A stretch of DNA of 64,000 bases from Serripes groenlandicus (GCA_031761405.1 JASEVX010000007.1:57458553-57522552); one strand, 5' to 3'; positions 1-10,959 are shown, counted from the stretch's first letter. Notes: generated by a model not told the origin, from the letters alone. A program made the numbers and translations.

Positions 1-169
1 ATCAGAAAATCTCTATAAATGAATGGATAACCTATGACTAAAATTGGATATCATTGTGGCAAAAGGAGAAATTGCTCGTTTTGAGCAATTTCTTCTTATG
101 TCACTATGTTTTCAAAAAGCCGTCTGCTGCAGAGGCGTCATAATACGTCTATATGAGGGAAAGGGTTAA
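1..169 (+). mobile_element. PB-1 MITE, left end cut by window
   Basis: This is the right three quarters of a PB-1 element. The hairpin (GAAATTGCTC / GAGCAATTTC) and the terminal TATGAGGGAAAGGGTTAA are present. The final TTAA is the expected target duplication. The left terminus lies outside the window. Confidence 0.85.
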
Positions 170-1012
170 AAAAAAACAAGTAGAAATTCTATATCTATAT
201 TTAAATCTCTCGAATTAGCAAAAGGGTAAGAATTAAATTGAACACCTGTGCCGCGTATATCTTCACTGTATCGATCCTTTTTAAAAATGATAAAATATAA
301 GAATTTTAAAAATTTAACGTTAATCGATTTATAAACAAATCTTTAAAATTCAGAAATTAGTGAATGAAAAACTTCGATTCAGCAGACATCGACAAAAACA
401 ACTGATTTACTATTGCATCAGAAACATAGCTTCTTTTCCAATACGTTTAAAATCCATGTCAAATGAGTTTACGAAGCTTTTTTAAAACTACTTTTTTTAA
501 GAAATAGATATATAGCAAAAAATTTACCCAAAATAGGGGGAACCCAACTGGGTTAGTATTTTACGATTAGCTATGGTTCATAAATATGAATTATGAACGG
601 GAGGTCATCGGGTCACGTATATTGTGGGGAAATTGACAACCGGTTGTCACTCTATTATTGGCTTACCATGCGGGATAGCTCGTCGGTTTTCCACCTCGTC
701 TTTTCATGTGGTAAAGTAGAATTTAATGGAGCGGGGATCTGCAAAAACCAACCGTAAGGCCGTTGCGACAGGTGCATATATCAGATCAGTCAGCTTATCC
801 ATGCAGTCTAATCAGGTTCTGCACTGTTGGCCAATTTTATCACAGAAGGGTTTCAAGAAACTTGTGTAAAGCAGTATTCATTTGGATCCTTACAATGGGT
901 GAATAGGCTAGTATTTTTCCACACGTGGAATGATTACGTTACAGTTATATAGCCTGGAGTACCGTTTAATTATACATCGAAGCTCCAGTATTTTGATGAG
1001 TAAATAAGGGGC
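170..1012. other. Unassigned AT-rich DNA
   Basis: No gene or full-length repeat is recognised. A short motif (AAAACCAACCGTAAGGC, 747-763) recurs at 1459-1475, so part of this stretch and 1440-1500 may belong to an old low-copy repeat. Confidence 0.4.
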
Positions 1013-1098
1013 GTGTTCGCTTTTATGCCATTTTCAACAATGTTTAAGTTATATTACGGCGACGTTTCACTTATTCATGATCCTGGGTAAAACAAACA
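1013..1098 (-). mobile_element. SINE 3'-part fragment, antisense
   Basis: A degraded antisense copy of the shared SINE 3' end: a GCC-TTTTCAACAATG-like stretch, then ATATTACGGCG, then TTCACTTATTCATGATCC. The last block is also seen at 54840-54862 and, in sense, at 20798-20812. No tRNA-like head remains. Confidence 0.5.
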
Positions 1099-1535
1099 AG
1101 TATTAGGCTATGAACTGTACCTTGTCAAATAGCAATTTACCATCATCTAAGGGCATTCCAGTCCAATTCCCTGATGCTAGCCACTCGGTAATAAATGATT
1201 CATTGATTTCTTCTGCATTTAGAGAAGAGACGCATAGATGAGCTGTGATACTAACCAAACATTATTTATAATTGAGGGAGATTAAGAAATTCGGAAAAAA
1301 TGGTATATTGAAATAAAACTTATTATGCAAAGTTAACAACCTACAGGTAAGGAAGAAATGAGACGTCAGACGGATCAGGGAAATGGATGCTTTCACAATT
1401 GAGAATGCTAGGGATGGCAACGAATACCAAAATTAGTATTCGAATATTCGAAAACTGCGAAAACCAACCGTAAGGCTTTGGCGACCAGTAGAAGATTCAT
1501 AACAAAACAAACCCTTTTGGTTCTACTGCATTTGT
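1099..1535. other. Unassigned DNA
   Basis: No coding signal or repeat family is recognised, apart from the motif shared with 747-763. Confidence 0.35.
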
Positions 1536-1700
1536 TCGGGGGTTTTACGCCGTTTTAAACATTATTTCAGTTATATTGCAGCAGCAGACGTCTCATGGAA
1601 ATATTGTAACAAAAGGAGAGGTTTATCAATAGCCATCACTTCTTTTATCACGATGATTTTAAAGTGGTCTGCTGCAGATATCTTTTATATGGGACTATGT
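1536..1700. mobile_element. SINE tail joined to a degenerate PB-1 copy
   Basis: An antisense SINE tail (TTTTACGCCGTTTTAAAC, then TTTCAGTTATAT) at 1543-1575 runs directly into GCAGCAGACG and an eroded PB-1 body ending near TGCTGCAGATATC. Neither element has both ends. Confidence 0.5.
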
Positions 1701-1845
1701 TAAATTGTGCATAAAATTGACAGCCCGTTTATAAGCTGGTTTGGTAAGGAATGGATCTTGCTAAGAATTGCGTCAAAGTTTTATCATTATCTGATCAACT
1801 TGATAACTGATGAATTTCTGTTTCGCAAACAAAAGGATATATACT

Positions 1846-2045
1846 TTAACCCTTTCCCTCATACGACAATTCTGCAGCAGATGACTTTGAACATATTTTG
1901 TCAAAAAATAGAAAATCTCTATAATTGAATGGATAACCTATGACCAAAAGTGGAAAACATTGTGGGAAAAGGAGTAATTGCTCGTTTTAAGCAATTTTAC
2001 GTTTCCTGCAATTGTGTTCAAACTTCTTATATACGTCCCTCATAT
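1846..2045 (+). mobile_element. PB-1 MITE with decayed right half
   Basis: The left terminus TTAACCCTTTCCCTCATACG is intact, as is the conserved body (GAATGGATAACCTATGAC). The hairpin's right arm has diverged (TTTTAAGCAATTTTACG), and the terminal CCCTCAT is in an unexpected orientation, so the right end is rearranged. Confidence 0.8.
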
Positions 2046-2479
2046 ATATCCGTACTTTTCCGGTGTCGATATTCTAAATGACTTTGTTCTTGTTTGTTTT
2101 AATGCATCCGAGAATCTATAGGATATGAGCGAATGTAAAACGCGCACTGGGAAGTATAAAACTAGATCTATATAGAACATAGAAAAGCATGTAATAGGAA
2201 ACACTTTCACAGCCTCATTTTACGTTTCCACATCACTACATTTACAAGTTATTGTCGTATAATATACCAGTTTATACATGTAACAATTGAACGAACGTGT
2301 GATAAACATAATCATAACATCATGTCATCCCTTTTTACCTTAACTTCTCTTCTAAATTGCATTTCGCCAATTTGCCTGTCAGTATATTATGAAAATTATA
2401 CTTTCATCTTTATTAATTTTGTGAGAAAAAGTAGAAAATCAAATACAGTGGCCTCGCGATAACTCGAAATGAGAATATT
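2046..2479. other. Unassigned AT-rich DNA
   Basis: I see no open frame of coding character and no repeat family here. Confidence 0.35.
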
Positions 2480-2515
2480 TCACTGCGTACCCACAACATA
2501 TGGTTTAAGGTTTTA
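2480..2515 (+). repeat. FB-1 foldback half-copy
   Basis: The arm GTACCCACAACATATGGTTTAAGG matches the right arm of the FB-1 foldback at 11,735-11,760. The partner arm is missing. Confidence 0.5.
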
Positions 2516-2565
2516 AGAATTCTTAATACTAGCCTTGTCTAGAGCTGTGTGAAATACAACAAATG

Positions 2566-2566
2566 A

Positions 2567-2597
<31 letters not shown>

Positions 2598-2880
2598 AGG
2601 GTTAAACGGCGTTTTCAACAATTGCTCAGTCGTATCACGGCGACCAGTTCATCTACCCATGCGTTTCCTGGTTTTCCCACACCAGTACACCACACAACAT
2701 ACTTTCCAAGCAACTGGCTGCTCCTCCACATAGACTGTTAAACAAACCCACTGGTGAAATCTGAATGACGCTTTTCACAGTGACTTTTGTCAAACGTCGG
2801 AAGGAATGTTGGCCGAGCTGGGATTCGACCTCACAAACCCCTGAATTGACAGCCCGCGTCGCTACCGACTGAGCCCGTCT
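2566..2880 (-). mobile_element. SINE-A, near full length, antisense
   Basis: Read on the minus strand, the element begins with a tRNA-like head at 2818-2880. The box B-like motif is represented antisense by GGATTCGACC, and the box A region by CGCTACCGACTGAG. A body follows, then a 3' end (antisense AACGGCGTTTTCAACAATT) and a CAAT-type tail seen as (TGAT)n at 2566-2598. It is comparable to the copies at 45,866 and 47,843. Confidence 0.85.
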
Positions 2881-3079
2881 ATGCGAAAAGCTTTACACGT
2901 TGGCATTTTTTAGCACGGTGTAGATCCAGATCAACCTGTGCAACCACACAGTGCGAGCAAGATCTACACTTATCACAGCCTGTCAGGAGATGTGTGAACG
3001 TGTGTAAACATGGAGTAGTTGTGGAGGTTAATCTAGACCTACACAGTTCAGAAATACCAATTTATACCTTTTCGCACGG

Positions 3080-3467
3080 AGAGCCTCGCAAACCATTTCC
3101 CACATACAACAAATCTGCAGCGGACGACTTTTAAAACATCATGGCTAAATTGTTAAAAATCTCTATACATGTATATATGACTGTATATACTTATTGAATA
3201 GAGTAGAAAGCGTGGTGGCAAAATGGAGAAATTGCTCATAATGAGCAATTTCTCCTTTTGCCACAATGTTTTCAAAAGTCCATTGCTGTGTTAGGCGTCA
3301 AATTAAAGTGTGCAGTTGTATATGACTGTATACTTATTGAATAGAGTGGGAAGCGCGGTGGCAAAATGGAGAAATTGCTCATTATGAGCAATTTCTCCTT
3401 TTGCCACAATGTTTTCAAAAGTCCTTTTCTGTGTGTCAAATTGAGAGTGCAGTTGGAAAAGGGTTAA
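3080..3467 (+). mobile_element. PB-1-like MITE with internal tandem duplication
   Basis: A diverged PB-1 element starts near AACCATTTCCCACATACAAC. The block 'tatatgactgtat' to 'gtgcagttg', containing the complete hairpin, occurs twice (about 3170-3310 and 3311-3457). The two copies differ at scattered bases. The element ends in GGAAAAGGGTTAA. Both hairpins are nearly perfect (GTGGCAAAATGGAGAAATTG arms). Confidence 0.75.
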
Positions 3468-3549
3468 TGATTTCAATACCGTACCGAGTGATGCGATACG
3501 TACAGACGATCAAAACTGGAAGTTCAACTTTTTTTCACATGGATTCGGG

Positions 3550-3781
3550 TAAACCCTTTCCCTCATATAAAACGCTTTCTGACGCCTCTGCAGCAGACAG
3601 CTTTTTGAAAACATAGTAACAAAAGAAGAAATTGCTCAAAATGAGCAATTTCTCCTTTTGCCACAATGTTTTCCACTTTAAGTCATAGGTTATCCATTCA
3701 ATTATAGAGATTTTTCTATTTTTTGACAAGATATATTCAAAGTCGTCTGCTGCAGAATTGTCGTATGAGGGAAAGGATTAA
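3550..3781 (-). mobile_element. PB-1 MITE
   Basis: A complete reverse-oriented copy: CCCTTTCCCTCATATAAAACGC at the left, CTGCAGCAGAC, the hairpin GAAATTGCTC/GAGCAATTTC, and GTATGAGGGAAAGGATTAA at the right. Confidence 0.9.
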
Positions 3782-3998
3782 CAGTTTTGCATATTGACAC
3801 TAATATAGTCGGGCTGCTGTAAAAAAAATGTTTGATAATAAAAGTGAGAAGGTTGGGTGATGAACTTTTATGAATGGGGATCTGGGTCAGGGGTCATAGT
3901 TTTGGGTGTAGAACGGGTTGGGAGATTTTACTTCATTTTTAGAAACACCTGAGGAACAACGTGAAATATCTTGTAAGTTGGGATTGGGGTTGTGATAC

Positions 3999-4125
3999 AC
4001 GGTTGAAAACATTGTTGGGAAAATGGAAGAATTGCTCGTTTTGAGGAAATTTAACAATTTCCCACACTATTTCCAGAATCCGTCTGCTGCAAATACGTCA
4101 AAATGGTGCCTGTGTCAGGAAAAGC
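3999..4125 (+). mobile_element. Degenerate PB-1 fragment
   Basis: The segment TTGAAAACATTGTTGGGAAAA, the CTCGTTTTGAG loop and CCGTCTGCTGCAAATACGTC match the right half of PB-1. The arms no longer pair well. Confidence 0.55.
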
Positions 4126-4199
4126 AATTGCTTCCCTTTTCCATTGTATTTTTTTCAAACTATTTCCACCAACACGCAAACACACACAAACACTGCTTT

Positions 4200-4640
4200 C
4201 AAATCTATATCTAAATTTCTAAATGTTGCATTTTATTCCTCACATCTTTTAAAAGCAGAGGATGTTCAGGTATCATATCAGGTAAATGGATAAATAGATG
4301 ACGTTTAGCCTGTTTTGAAAAGTTTAATTTACTTATCCCTGCATATACTTTGAAGTAAAAAAAACATACGAGCCTGCACAACCCATTGAGAAAACCAATA
4401 AAATCTTAGATGTTTCGCTTTTGCGATGAGTTTTATGAACTCGCTCTCTTATAAAATTTGACAATGAACTGACACGGATGATGAGGCTGTAAGATTTTAA
4501 CAATCATTTCTCATACACAGTAGGGGCCTTAACCCTTTGTCCCGGTATAGTCGACTTTGGATACATTTGTTGCAGTCGACAATGTGTGAAACGAGTTCAA
4601 TAACTTCAACATAAGTCCTTAAAAGTTCCGTATACCTTCT
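4200..4640. other. Unassigned AT-rich DNA
   Basis: No gene or repeat family is recognised. A possible weak PB-2-like left end (CCTTAACCCTTTGTCCCGG) occurs at 4529-4547 but has no partner. Confidence 0.3.
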
Positions 4641-4648
4641 AAACATTT

Positions 4649-4899
4649 GAGCCATTTCACGACAAAACCAACATTATGGACTCGTAAAGTATCGAACCAG
4701 ATCAGCCTAAGCATGCCGCGCAAGGTAATTACACTTTATGCTTCCTGTAGATTTTCTGTTTCAGGAATCATTACACTATACCTATATCCCCCTGAGACGG
4801 AATGTGTCGGCCCAGATTAGCCTGCGCGGACTGCGCAGGCTGATCTTGGTCGATACATTACGCAAGGTTCATAATGTTGGTTTTCTCATGGAATGGCTC
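4649..4899 (+). mobile_element. GC-1 MITE
   Basis: Imperfect terminal repeats GAGCCATTTCACG and CATGGAATGGCTC bracket the element. Internal landmarks are AAACCAACATTATGG near the left, CCCCTGAGACGGAATGTGTC, and a GC-rich palindrome (CTGCGCGGACTGCGCAGGCTG). No transposase is present. The superfamily is not assigned because no clear target duplication is seen. Confidence 0.75.
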
Positions 4900-4981
4900 A
4901 TTTTACTTAATAAAGAATATTTTTTTGAATTTCCGGAGCAGAAATCTTTTAGAAACATTGTAGAAATTTGAGAGACATGCA

Positions 4982-5140
4982 ATTGATTGATTGATTGGGG
5001 TTTAACGCCGTTTTTAACAATTACTCAGTTATATCACGGCGGCCAGTTCACCTACTCATTTCCCGGTTTTCTCACACCAGTACTCCACACACCAAACTTC
5101 CCAAGCAACTGGCTGCTTTTCCACATAGACTTAGCCCATT
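4982..5140 (-). mobile_element. SINE-A fragment, antisense, head missing
   Basis: (TTGA)n is followed by GGGTTTAACGCCG, ACTCAGTTATATCACGGCGG, CCAGTTCACCTACTCAT and a body as in the full copies. The element stops after TTTCCACATAGACT, so the tRNA-like head is lost. Confidence 0.75.
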
Positions 5141-5219
5141 CATCTCATGCAAATTCTGCTTCATCTATAAATAATTTGTCCGTGTATATGAATTATACTT
5201 CTAATCTTTGAGAAACACA

Positions 5220-5588
5220 TTAGATGGCTAGATTCAACTTTTTGATTAAAGACTAAACGTGTAGCCCCACTTATTTAAGCGTGACTATTTTAATCGTCGT
5301 GGTGGTCAGATTCGGCCCATATAATATTTCTGTTTAGAGATCAGTGTTATTAAATGGATGTTTACCTCAACTGTCTTGAATTTGGAAGAGACGAGTTATA
5401 AACCTACTTCAGGACTTGAAGATCAATACTGCTCATTCATACTATCCGATTCAGATCGTTACTGCTGGGCCATCTAGACGCACAAGTTACCTACGGCAAC
5501 TGGTGAACTATAACTGCCACGACGTCAACTAAAGACGTAGACGTCCGGCATCCTATGACGTTACCATAAACAGGTACTGATTCAACTT
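5220..5588. other. Unassigned DNA
   Basis: No repeat or coding signal is recognised. Confidence 0.35.
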
Positions 5589-5589
5589 T

Positions 5590-5816
5590 GTAAACCATTT
5601 CTCACTTATAGACGTTTTCTGACGCCTCTGCAGAAGACGGCTTTGGAAACTTTGTGGCATAAAGGGGAAATTGATTGTCATAAGCACCTTCAACTTTTAA
5701 CTAAATGTTAACAACTGTATCTAATCATTGCATACTAATTTTCATAGATTTTCCATATTTTTGCTTAGATCTTTTCAAAGTCGTCTGCTGCAGATTTATT
5801 GTATTAAAAAGGGTTA
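5590..5816 (-). mobile_element. PB-1 MITE, diverged
   Basis: The left end is ACCATTTCTCACTTATAGACG and the right end is AAGTCGTCTGCTGCAGATT to AAAAAGGGTTAA. The hairpin has eroded: the left arm is GAAATTGATTGTC and the right arm is gone. Confidence 0.75.
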
Positions 5817-5955
5817 AGCCAATGGCTTGATAACATTTAGAAGCAAAAACAAAAGTACAATTCCGCTAATAAAGTAATTCATTCCGTCCCACTTTTCTTA
5901 AATTGATGAAACATATCGCGGTGTTCAACAACACGAGACACTACAGACGATTTCA

Positions 5956-6185
5956 TTAACCCTTTCACTCATAAAGACGCTTTCTGACGCCTCTGCAGCA
6001 GACGTATTTTTGAAAACATAGTGACAAAAGAAGAAATTGCACAGAACGTGCAATTTCTCCTTTTGCCACAATGTTTTCCACTTTTTGTCATAGGTAATCC
6101 ATTCAATTATAGAGATTTTCTATGTTTTGACAAAATACGTTCAAAGTCGTCTGCTGCAGAATTGTCGTATGAGGGAAAGGGTTAA
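5956..6185 (-). mobile_element. PB-1 MITE, first unit of a composite trimer
   Basis: A complete element, TTAACCCTTTCACTCATAAAGAC to GAGGGAAAGGGTTAA. Its hairpin is the CAC/GTG subtype (GAAATTGCAC AGAAC GTGCAATTTC). Two truncated copies follow head to tail. Confidence 0.9.
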
Positions 6186-6374
6186 AGCAGACGGCGTTTT
6201 GAAAACACAGTGACAAAAGAAGAAATTGCACAGAACGTGCAATTTCTCCTTTTGCCACAATGTTTTCCACTTTTAGTCATAGGTTATCAATTCAATTATA
6301 GAGATTTTCTATGTTTTGACAAAATACGTTCAAAGTCGTCTGCTGCAGAATTGTCGTATGAGGGAAAGGGTTAA
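6186..6374 (-). mobile_element. PB-1 truncated unit 2 of composite
   Basis: The unit begins at AGCAGACGGCGTTTTG immediately after the preceding TTAA, so it lacks the first 40 or so bases including the left terminus. It ends in the standard right terminus and is nearly identical to the next unit. Confidence 0.88.
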
Positions 6375-6563
6375 AGCAGACGGCGTTTTGAAAACACAGT
6401 GACAAAAGAAGAAATTGCACAGAACGTGCAATTTCTCCTTTTGCCACAATGTTTTCCACTTTTAGTCATAGGTTATCAATTCAATTATAGAGATTTTCTA
6501 TGTTTTGACAAAATACGTTCAAAGTCGTCTGCTGCAGAATTGTCGTATGAGGGAAAGGGTTAA
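6375..6563 (-). mobile_element. PB-1 truncated unit 3 of composite
   Basis: This has the same junction (GGGTTAAAGCAGACGG) and content as unit 2. Its terminal TTAA is shared with the PB-2 element that starts here. Confidence 0.88.
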
Positions 6564-6782
6564 CCCTTTCTCTGCCAAATGCGATTAAAGGATTTTTCCA
6601 AACAATGCAGATGCAGGTGAGAGAGTAAGCTCATAACGAGCTGTCCTCTCCTGAAATCTGCACTGTTAGCCACTCAGATATTAAATTTAACTGAATTTTC
6701 TATTGGACGGAAAAATGGACTGGTCCAATTTGTTTCAACATGGAAGAGTCGACTTTATGAAATTCGGCAGTGAAAGGGTTTA
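6560..6782 (+). mobile_element. PB-2 MITE
   Basis: Ends are TTAACCCTTTCTCTGCC and GGCAGTGAAAGGGTTTAA, and they pair well. The centre carries a palindrome (GCAGATGCAGGTGAGAG ... CTCCTGAAATCTGC, apex AGCTCATAACGAGCT). It abuts the PB-1 trimer at a single shared TTAA. Confidence 0.8.
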
Positions 6783-6901
6783 AACTTGTATTGGACGAAC
6801 CCTTGGTTGATCGATTACTTCATGACCTATTTCTAGATGTGTGCATGTGTGATTCTTATCATGTGGAATTCATGCAACTTTTGTTGTCTTTCTGTTTTGT
6901 T

Positions 6902-7137
6902 TTAAACCCTTTTCCTCATACGACAATTCTGCAGCAGACGACTTTGAACATATTTTGTCAAAAAGTGTAAAAACCTCTATAAAAATTGAATGGATAACCA
7001 ATGATTAAAAGTTGAAAACATTGTGGCAAAAGGAGAAATTGCTCGTTTTGAGCAATTTCTTCTTTTGTCACTATGTTTTCAAAAACGCCGTCTGCTGCGG
7101 AGGCGTCAGAACGCGTCTATATGAGGGAAAGGATTAA
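6902..7137 (+). mobile_element. PB-1 MITE
   Basis: A complete copy: TTTAAACCCTTTTCCTCATACG at the left, hairpin GAAATTGCTCGTTTTGAGCA in the centre, and TATATGAGGGAAAGGATTAA at the right. Confidence 0.9.
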
Positions 7138-7516
7138 TGGAGTTTTACGCCGCCTTCATGACTATTTTAGTTACAGTCCAATCTGTGTTCAAAGAACAAT
7201 CTTTGTCTCTGTTCACAGATGGTCTAAATTAATTGCAGGGTCATTTGTGCAGAATTAGCAATTGGGAAATTAAAAACAGTGGGATTGGTATAGACAGGAA
7301 ATTGCTAAACAAAAATGCTCTCATTCACAGATTTAACTGTCGTGGCTACTTAACCAGTTCAACTGGCTTTATCTATACCGACAATCGCCTTTATCTAGTC
7401 CTATGTCATTGCATAAAATGAAAACAATCAGTAGTGAATTGTGCAGAAAAATATTTCAATGCTCGAATCATCCTGATCACGGTCTGCATTGTTTGTTAAT
7501 ATTGTTTAAAGACATG
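7138..7516. other. Mostly unassigned; possible SINE tail remnant
   Basis: GGAGTTTTACGCCGCCTTCATG at 7139-7160, followed by ATTTTAGTTACAG, resembles an antisense SINE 3' end. The rest is unassigned. Confidence 0.35.
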
Positions 7517-7517
7517 A

Positions 7518-7625
7518 TAGATAGATAGATAGATATATATATAGAAGTTTTATTTGATATATACAAATACATGTATCTCACCATTTATATACATTTACAT
7601 CCAAATTTATAGTAATCCAAAATAA
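7518..7625 (-). mobile_element. Retroelement 3' tail with (GATA)n, antisense
   Basis: On the minus strand this reads as a body ending GATACATGTATTTGTATAT, then ATCAAATAAAAC, then a TATC-type simple tail. The same body and tail occur in sense at 12,215-12,340. This suggests a retroposed family with a microsatellite-like 3' end. Confidence 0.55.
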
Positions 7626-9030
7626 CTTAAAATATCCTGATTTTAGTATAACTCAAGTTAACTTATACTAAATGAAGTAATTGGATTTTAACCATAAATG
7701 CTAAAACTTAAAGCAGATTAAGAGTGTCCGAATATATCAATTGTATACTCGGACATGTAAACGTGGTTTGAAGTTACGTAAAGAGGGAACAGTTTTAACT
7801 AGTCTGATGTGAAAATGTAGTACAAGAATGTCTTCATATGTGAAATAAAGTTAAGGAATAATGGGAAATAACATGGAGGAAATGGATGAAAACCATTTGT
7901 ACTTTTCCCAAAACGGTTAAGAAATCCATTTCAGGCAGTCGCGATGTGAGCTTCAACCAGGCAAAACAATAAACAGGATAAAACAAATGTAGTAAATTGA
8001 ACATTAGGTAATTAATGAAAAGAATTGATTGGTTCGGTGAAATTAGTTTGTCAATCCTGGGAGACGCCGATATTGGTTCTGCCATGTGTATAGAACTGAC
8101 AGTCGACGCTGCTGTATGTTTTAACGTTTCAACTTATTTTGGACTTTTTAACTAATTTTTTAAAATACTTATTTAGAGTTAGTTGTCCGGCTAGAAATTG
8201 AAATTAATATTATAGGAAATGGAAATATGACTTTGATTTGGGATTTAAAACATTTTAGAAAATTAAGAAATATGCACACACTGTTTTCAAATGTCAGCTT
8301 AATGTTCCAATTCGTCTATGTTATGTTATGGTTTTGGAATAACTAAGTTCCAATATAAGAGCTTCAACTTGAGATTTGAGGATCTTATTGTACTATATTT
8401 CAATAAAGGACTTCCTCGACAGGCTTCAAGCCTTAGTGTCCATAGTGTACACTCATACATACTACTTCTCTGAGTATATGTATATCAGTGAGTGGAGCTT
8501 TAGGAAAACAAACCTTTAGGGAATTTATTAACAGTGGCAAAAAGAGTTGTCTGTGATTCTCAAATATTTCCAGATATTTCCAGGTAACGAAATTCTCCCC
8601 CAATTTAATTTAGCAAAAACATAAGAGAATGCATTTGTTTTTATATATATAATTAAGAATATATTATCGGGCTTGTCTAGAATATTCATGTTTTGATATC
8701 AAACAAATTTAACTTATTACCCTTTAAAACAGAATCATAGTCGTTTCATAGTATACGACTTAGTTTCAGCTATGTTAAATGACCATTTACCATTCACAAG
8801 TGGTTTTCACGTTACAGGAATGTTCATGGATAGACGGCAGTCTACTGTTTCATCGTAGAAAACCTCGGATTGGATGTGGACCATGAATATTTCATCATGT
8901 GTACCACGCCACACAACAACCGACCTTCAAAGGATTTGGAAGTAATCGCGGTTACCCTCAGATTTCAGAGTGTACAGTTGGTTCATGGCGTTGACATCTC
9001 TTCAGAAAACCTCCAGATTGTCTTCACGAG
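7626..9030. other. Unassigned DNA
   Basis: No repeat family is recognised. A minus-strand open frame of 83 codons (7834-8085) has no recognisable domain and a composition typical of AT-rich noise, so it is not called as a gene. Confidence 0.35.
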
Positions 9031-9037
9031 TAGAAAG

Positions 9038-9101
9038 CGAACTGGGTAGATGCAGATCGATCTGCACGGATGTGCAGGTCGATCTGCATCTACCCAGTTC
9101 G
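9038..9101. repeat. Near-perfect 30-bp-arm palindrome
   Basis: The left arm CGAACTGGGTAGATGCAGAT(cgatctgcac) pairs with the right arm over 30 positions with one mismatch, around a four-base GGAT loop. The arms are less AT-rich than the surroundings. No other copy was noticed in the window. Confidence 0.85.
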
Positions 9102-9109
9102 GTAAAGCC

Positions 9110-9700
9110 CAATGTTTGTTTTTTACTGGAGCACGGCTCGTTTTCTCTGTTGAACATTCACTGCGCTCATTGATTACGGCACTACTCGGTTTTTTCCTTC
9201 CTCGCGTGTTTTAATGATATTAAACGAAAACTAATTGATTGCTCGACCATTTCTACGATTCAATTAATTTTTTCTCCTTTTTTATATTTCCTATACTCTC
9301 TCCGATTGTTGATAAACTGTGAAGATTTATATCGAACAATGGCCATGTTTTCGTGTTGTGTAAGTAGTATGGGTTTTAGATTCCGTTAAACAAAAAACAG
9401 ACATGTAATAAAACTTAGAGTGCGTTACACGTTTTAAGGAATAGTCGCGGCGGTGTTTGGACAATAGTGTGGTAAAAGAAGGAGAGGGACTGATCACGGA
9501 TGATATAAACTCATTGTTTCAAACTGTATTTATGTAACCCTTTTTCCAAATGCAGTCGCATTTTAACGATTTTTGTTTTGAGTACCACCAACAGCGTACG
9601 GTTTAAAGATCAGTCAATACTTTTTAGAGCTTGAGATACGCAGCTGATCTCGAGCTCTGTCGGGACAAGGCGACTCGTGAACGTATACCATTGAAGCTTG
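9110..9700. other. Unassigned DNA
   Basis: No gene is recognised. AACCCTTTTTCCAAATGCAG at 9536-9555 may be a PB-2 left-end remnant without a partner. Confidence 0.3.
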
Positions 9701-9873
9701 CTCAAGGTTGCGGGGTTAGTATTTCGACTGACTGGATCAATGGACCAGTAGTTCTGGTAACTCATGATGAGCAAGTTCTCCTTTTGCCACAAAGTATTAA
9801 AAAGTCTCTGTAGTAGCACCGGTGGAAGTAGAGATGTAAGAACGCGTATGCGTGTTGAAAGGGGGGTTAAGGT
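9700..9873 (+). mobile_element. SINE-B fragment fused to PB-1-like right half
   Basis: GGTTGCGGGGTTAGTATTTC, GACTGACTGG and GGACCAGTAGTTCTGGTAAC at about 9704-9760 are SINE-B body. They run without a break into CTCATGATGAGCAAGTTCTC and the PB-1-like right half, ending TTGAAAGGGGGGTTAAGG. The same right half occurs at 14,546-14,660 in a more complete element. Confidence 0.7.
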
Positions 9874-9982
9874 CAGTGAAGATCCGGATAAGCCTGCATA
9901 TAAACATTGTCTAAACACAGTGTTCTTTGTCGACCCCGGGGTAACCAAAGTACCAATCCATACGGTCGATTAAGACTTTGAT

Positions 9983-10199
9983 TTAACCCTTTCCCTCATA
10001 AGACAATTCTGCAGCAGACGACTTTGAACGTATTTTGTCAAAACATAGAAAATCTCCATAATTAAATGGATAACCAATGACTAAAAGTGGAAAACATTGT
10101 GGCAAAAGGAGAAATTGCACGTTTTGTGCAATTTCTTCTTTTGTCACTATGTTTTCAAAAATCCGTCTGCTGCAGAGGCGTCAGAAAGCGTCTATATGA
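9983..10199 (+). mobile_element. PB-1 MITE lacking its last bases
   Basis: The left terminus TTAACCCTTTCCCTCATAAG and CAC/GTG-type hairpin are intact. The right end stops after AGCGTCTATATGA and continues as SINE-B tail instead of GGGAAAGGGTTAA. Confidence 0.88.
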
Positions 10200-10281
10200 T
10201 AAATGGACCAGTAGTTCTGGTAACTTACCCGGAGAACACGTTGAAAACGGCGTTAAACACCAAGCAATTAATCAATATATA
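10199..10281 (+). mobile_element. SINE-B 3' segment fused to PB-1
   Basis: AAATGGACCAGTAGTTCTGG, GTAACTTACCC, GTTGAAAACGGCGTTAAACA and a CAATTAATCAATAT tail follow the truncated PB-1 element. The tRNA-like head is missing. Confidence 0.8.
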
Positions 10282-10526
10282 TGGAGATTCATCATTGCAT
10301 TGATATATTAAAAAAGATGATTTTATGACAGAGTAGAAAGTATTGAGTGAAGAGGAGACAGCATTTCCAAGGATTATAGATGCGTTATCAAGATTCGTTT
10401 ACTTCTACCTTTTCTGTTTACAAATAAAAAGCGAAACTGTCATTACATATCTGTTAAAGGATTCGTGTCATTTACATATTTTCAATTTATTTGTACTTAA
10501 GATATGTGTATTGTATATGTATATCT

Positions 10527-10787
10527 GATCCGTTCCACGAGAAAACCAACGTTATGGACTCTGCGTAATGTATCGATCTAGATCAGCCTGCGCAATCTGC
10601 TCAGGCTAATCCGGGCCGACACATTCCGTCTCAGGTGGAAAGAGATATAGAGTTATGATTCCTGATACAGAAAATCAACAGGAGGCGAAAAGTGTCTGTC
10701 CGGATTAGCCTGCGCGGCATGCTTAGGCTGATCCGGGTCGGTACTTTGCGCAGAGACAACAATGTTGGTTTTCTCATGGAGCGGCTC
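10527..10787 (-). mobile_element. GC-1 MITE
   Basis: Ends are GATCCGTTCCACGAGAAAAC and TTTTCTCATGGAGCGGCTC. CATTCCGTCTCAGGTGG and two GC-rich palindromic blocks (GATCAGCCTGCGC...) lie inside. Orientation is opposite to the copy at 4649. Confidence 0.85.
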
Positions 10788-10959
10788 ATCTATCAATTTG
10801 AATTGTGAAAAAAACACGACTTTCTTATCCTAACATTATAAAACGTAACCTCCGAGCCTATTTTGAGCGAATCAATTTGGGGAAAAAATACGTCCATGCT
10901 TAATGATTATCCCTTTATATGATACAGATGACATTTGGTCCATGGGCAACGGGATACAT

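Noticed and set aside
7834..8085. 83-codon minus-strand gene
   Set aside because: No domain, no splice context and strongly AT-driven residues.
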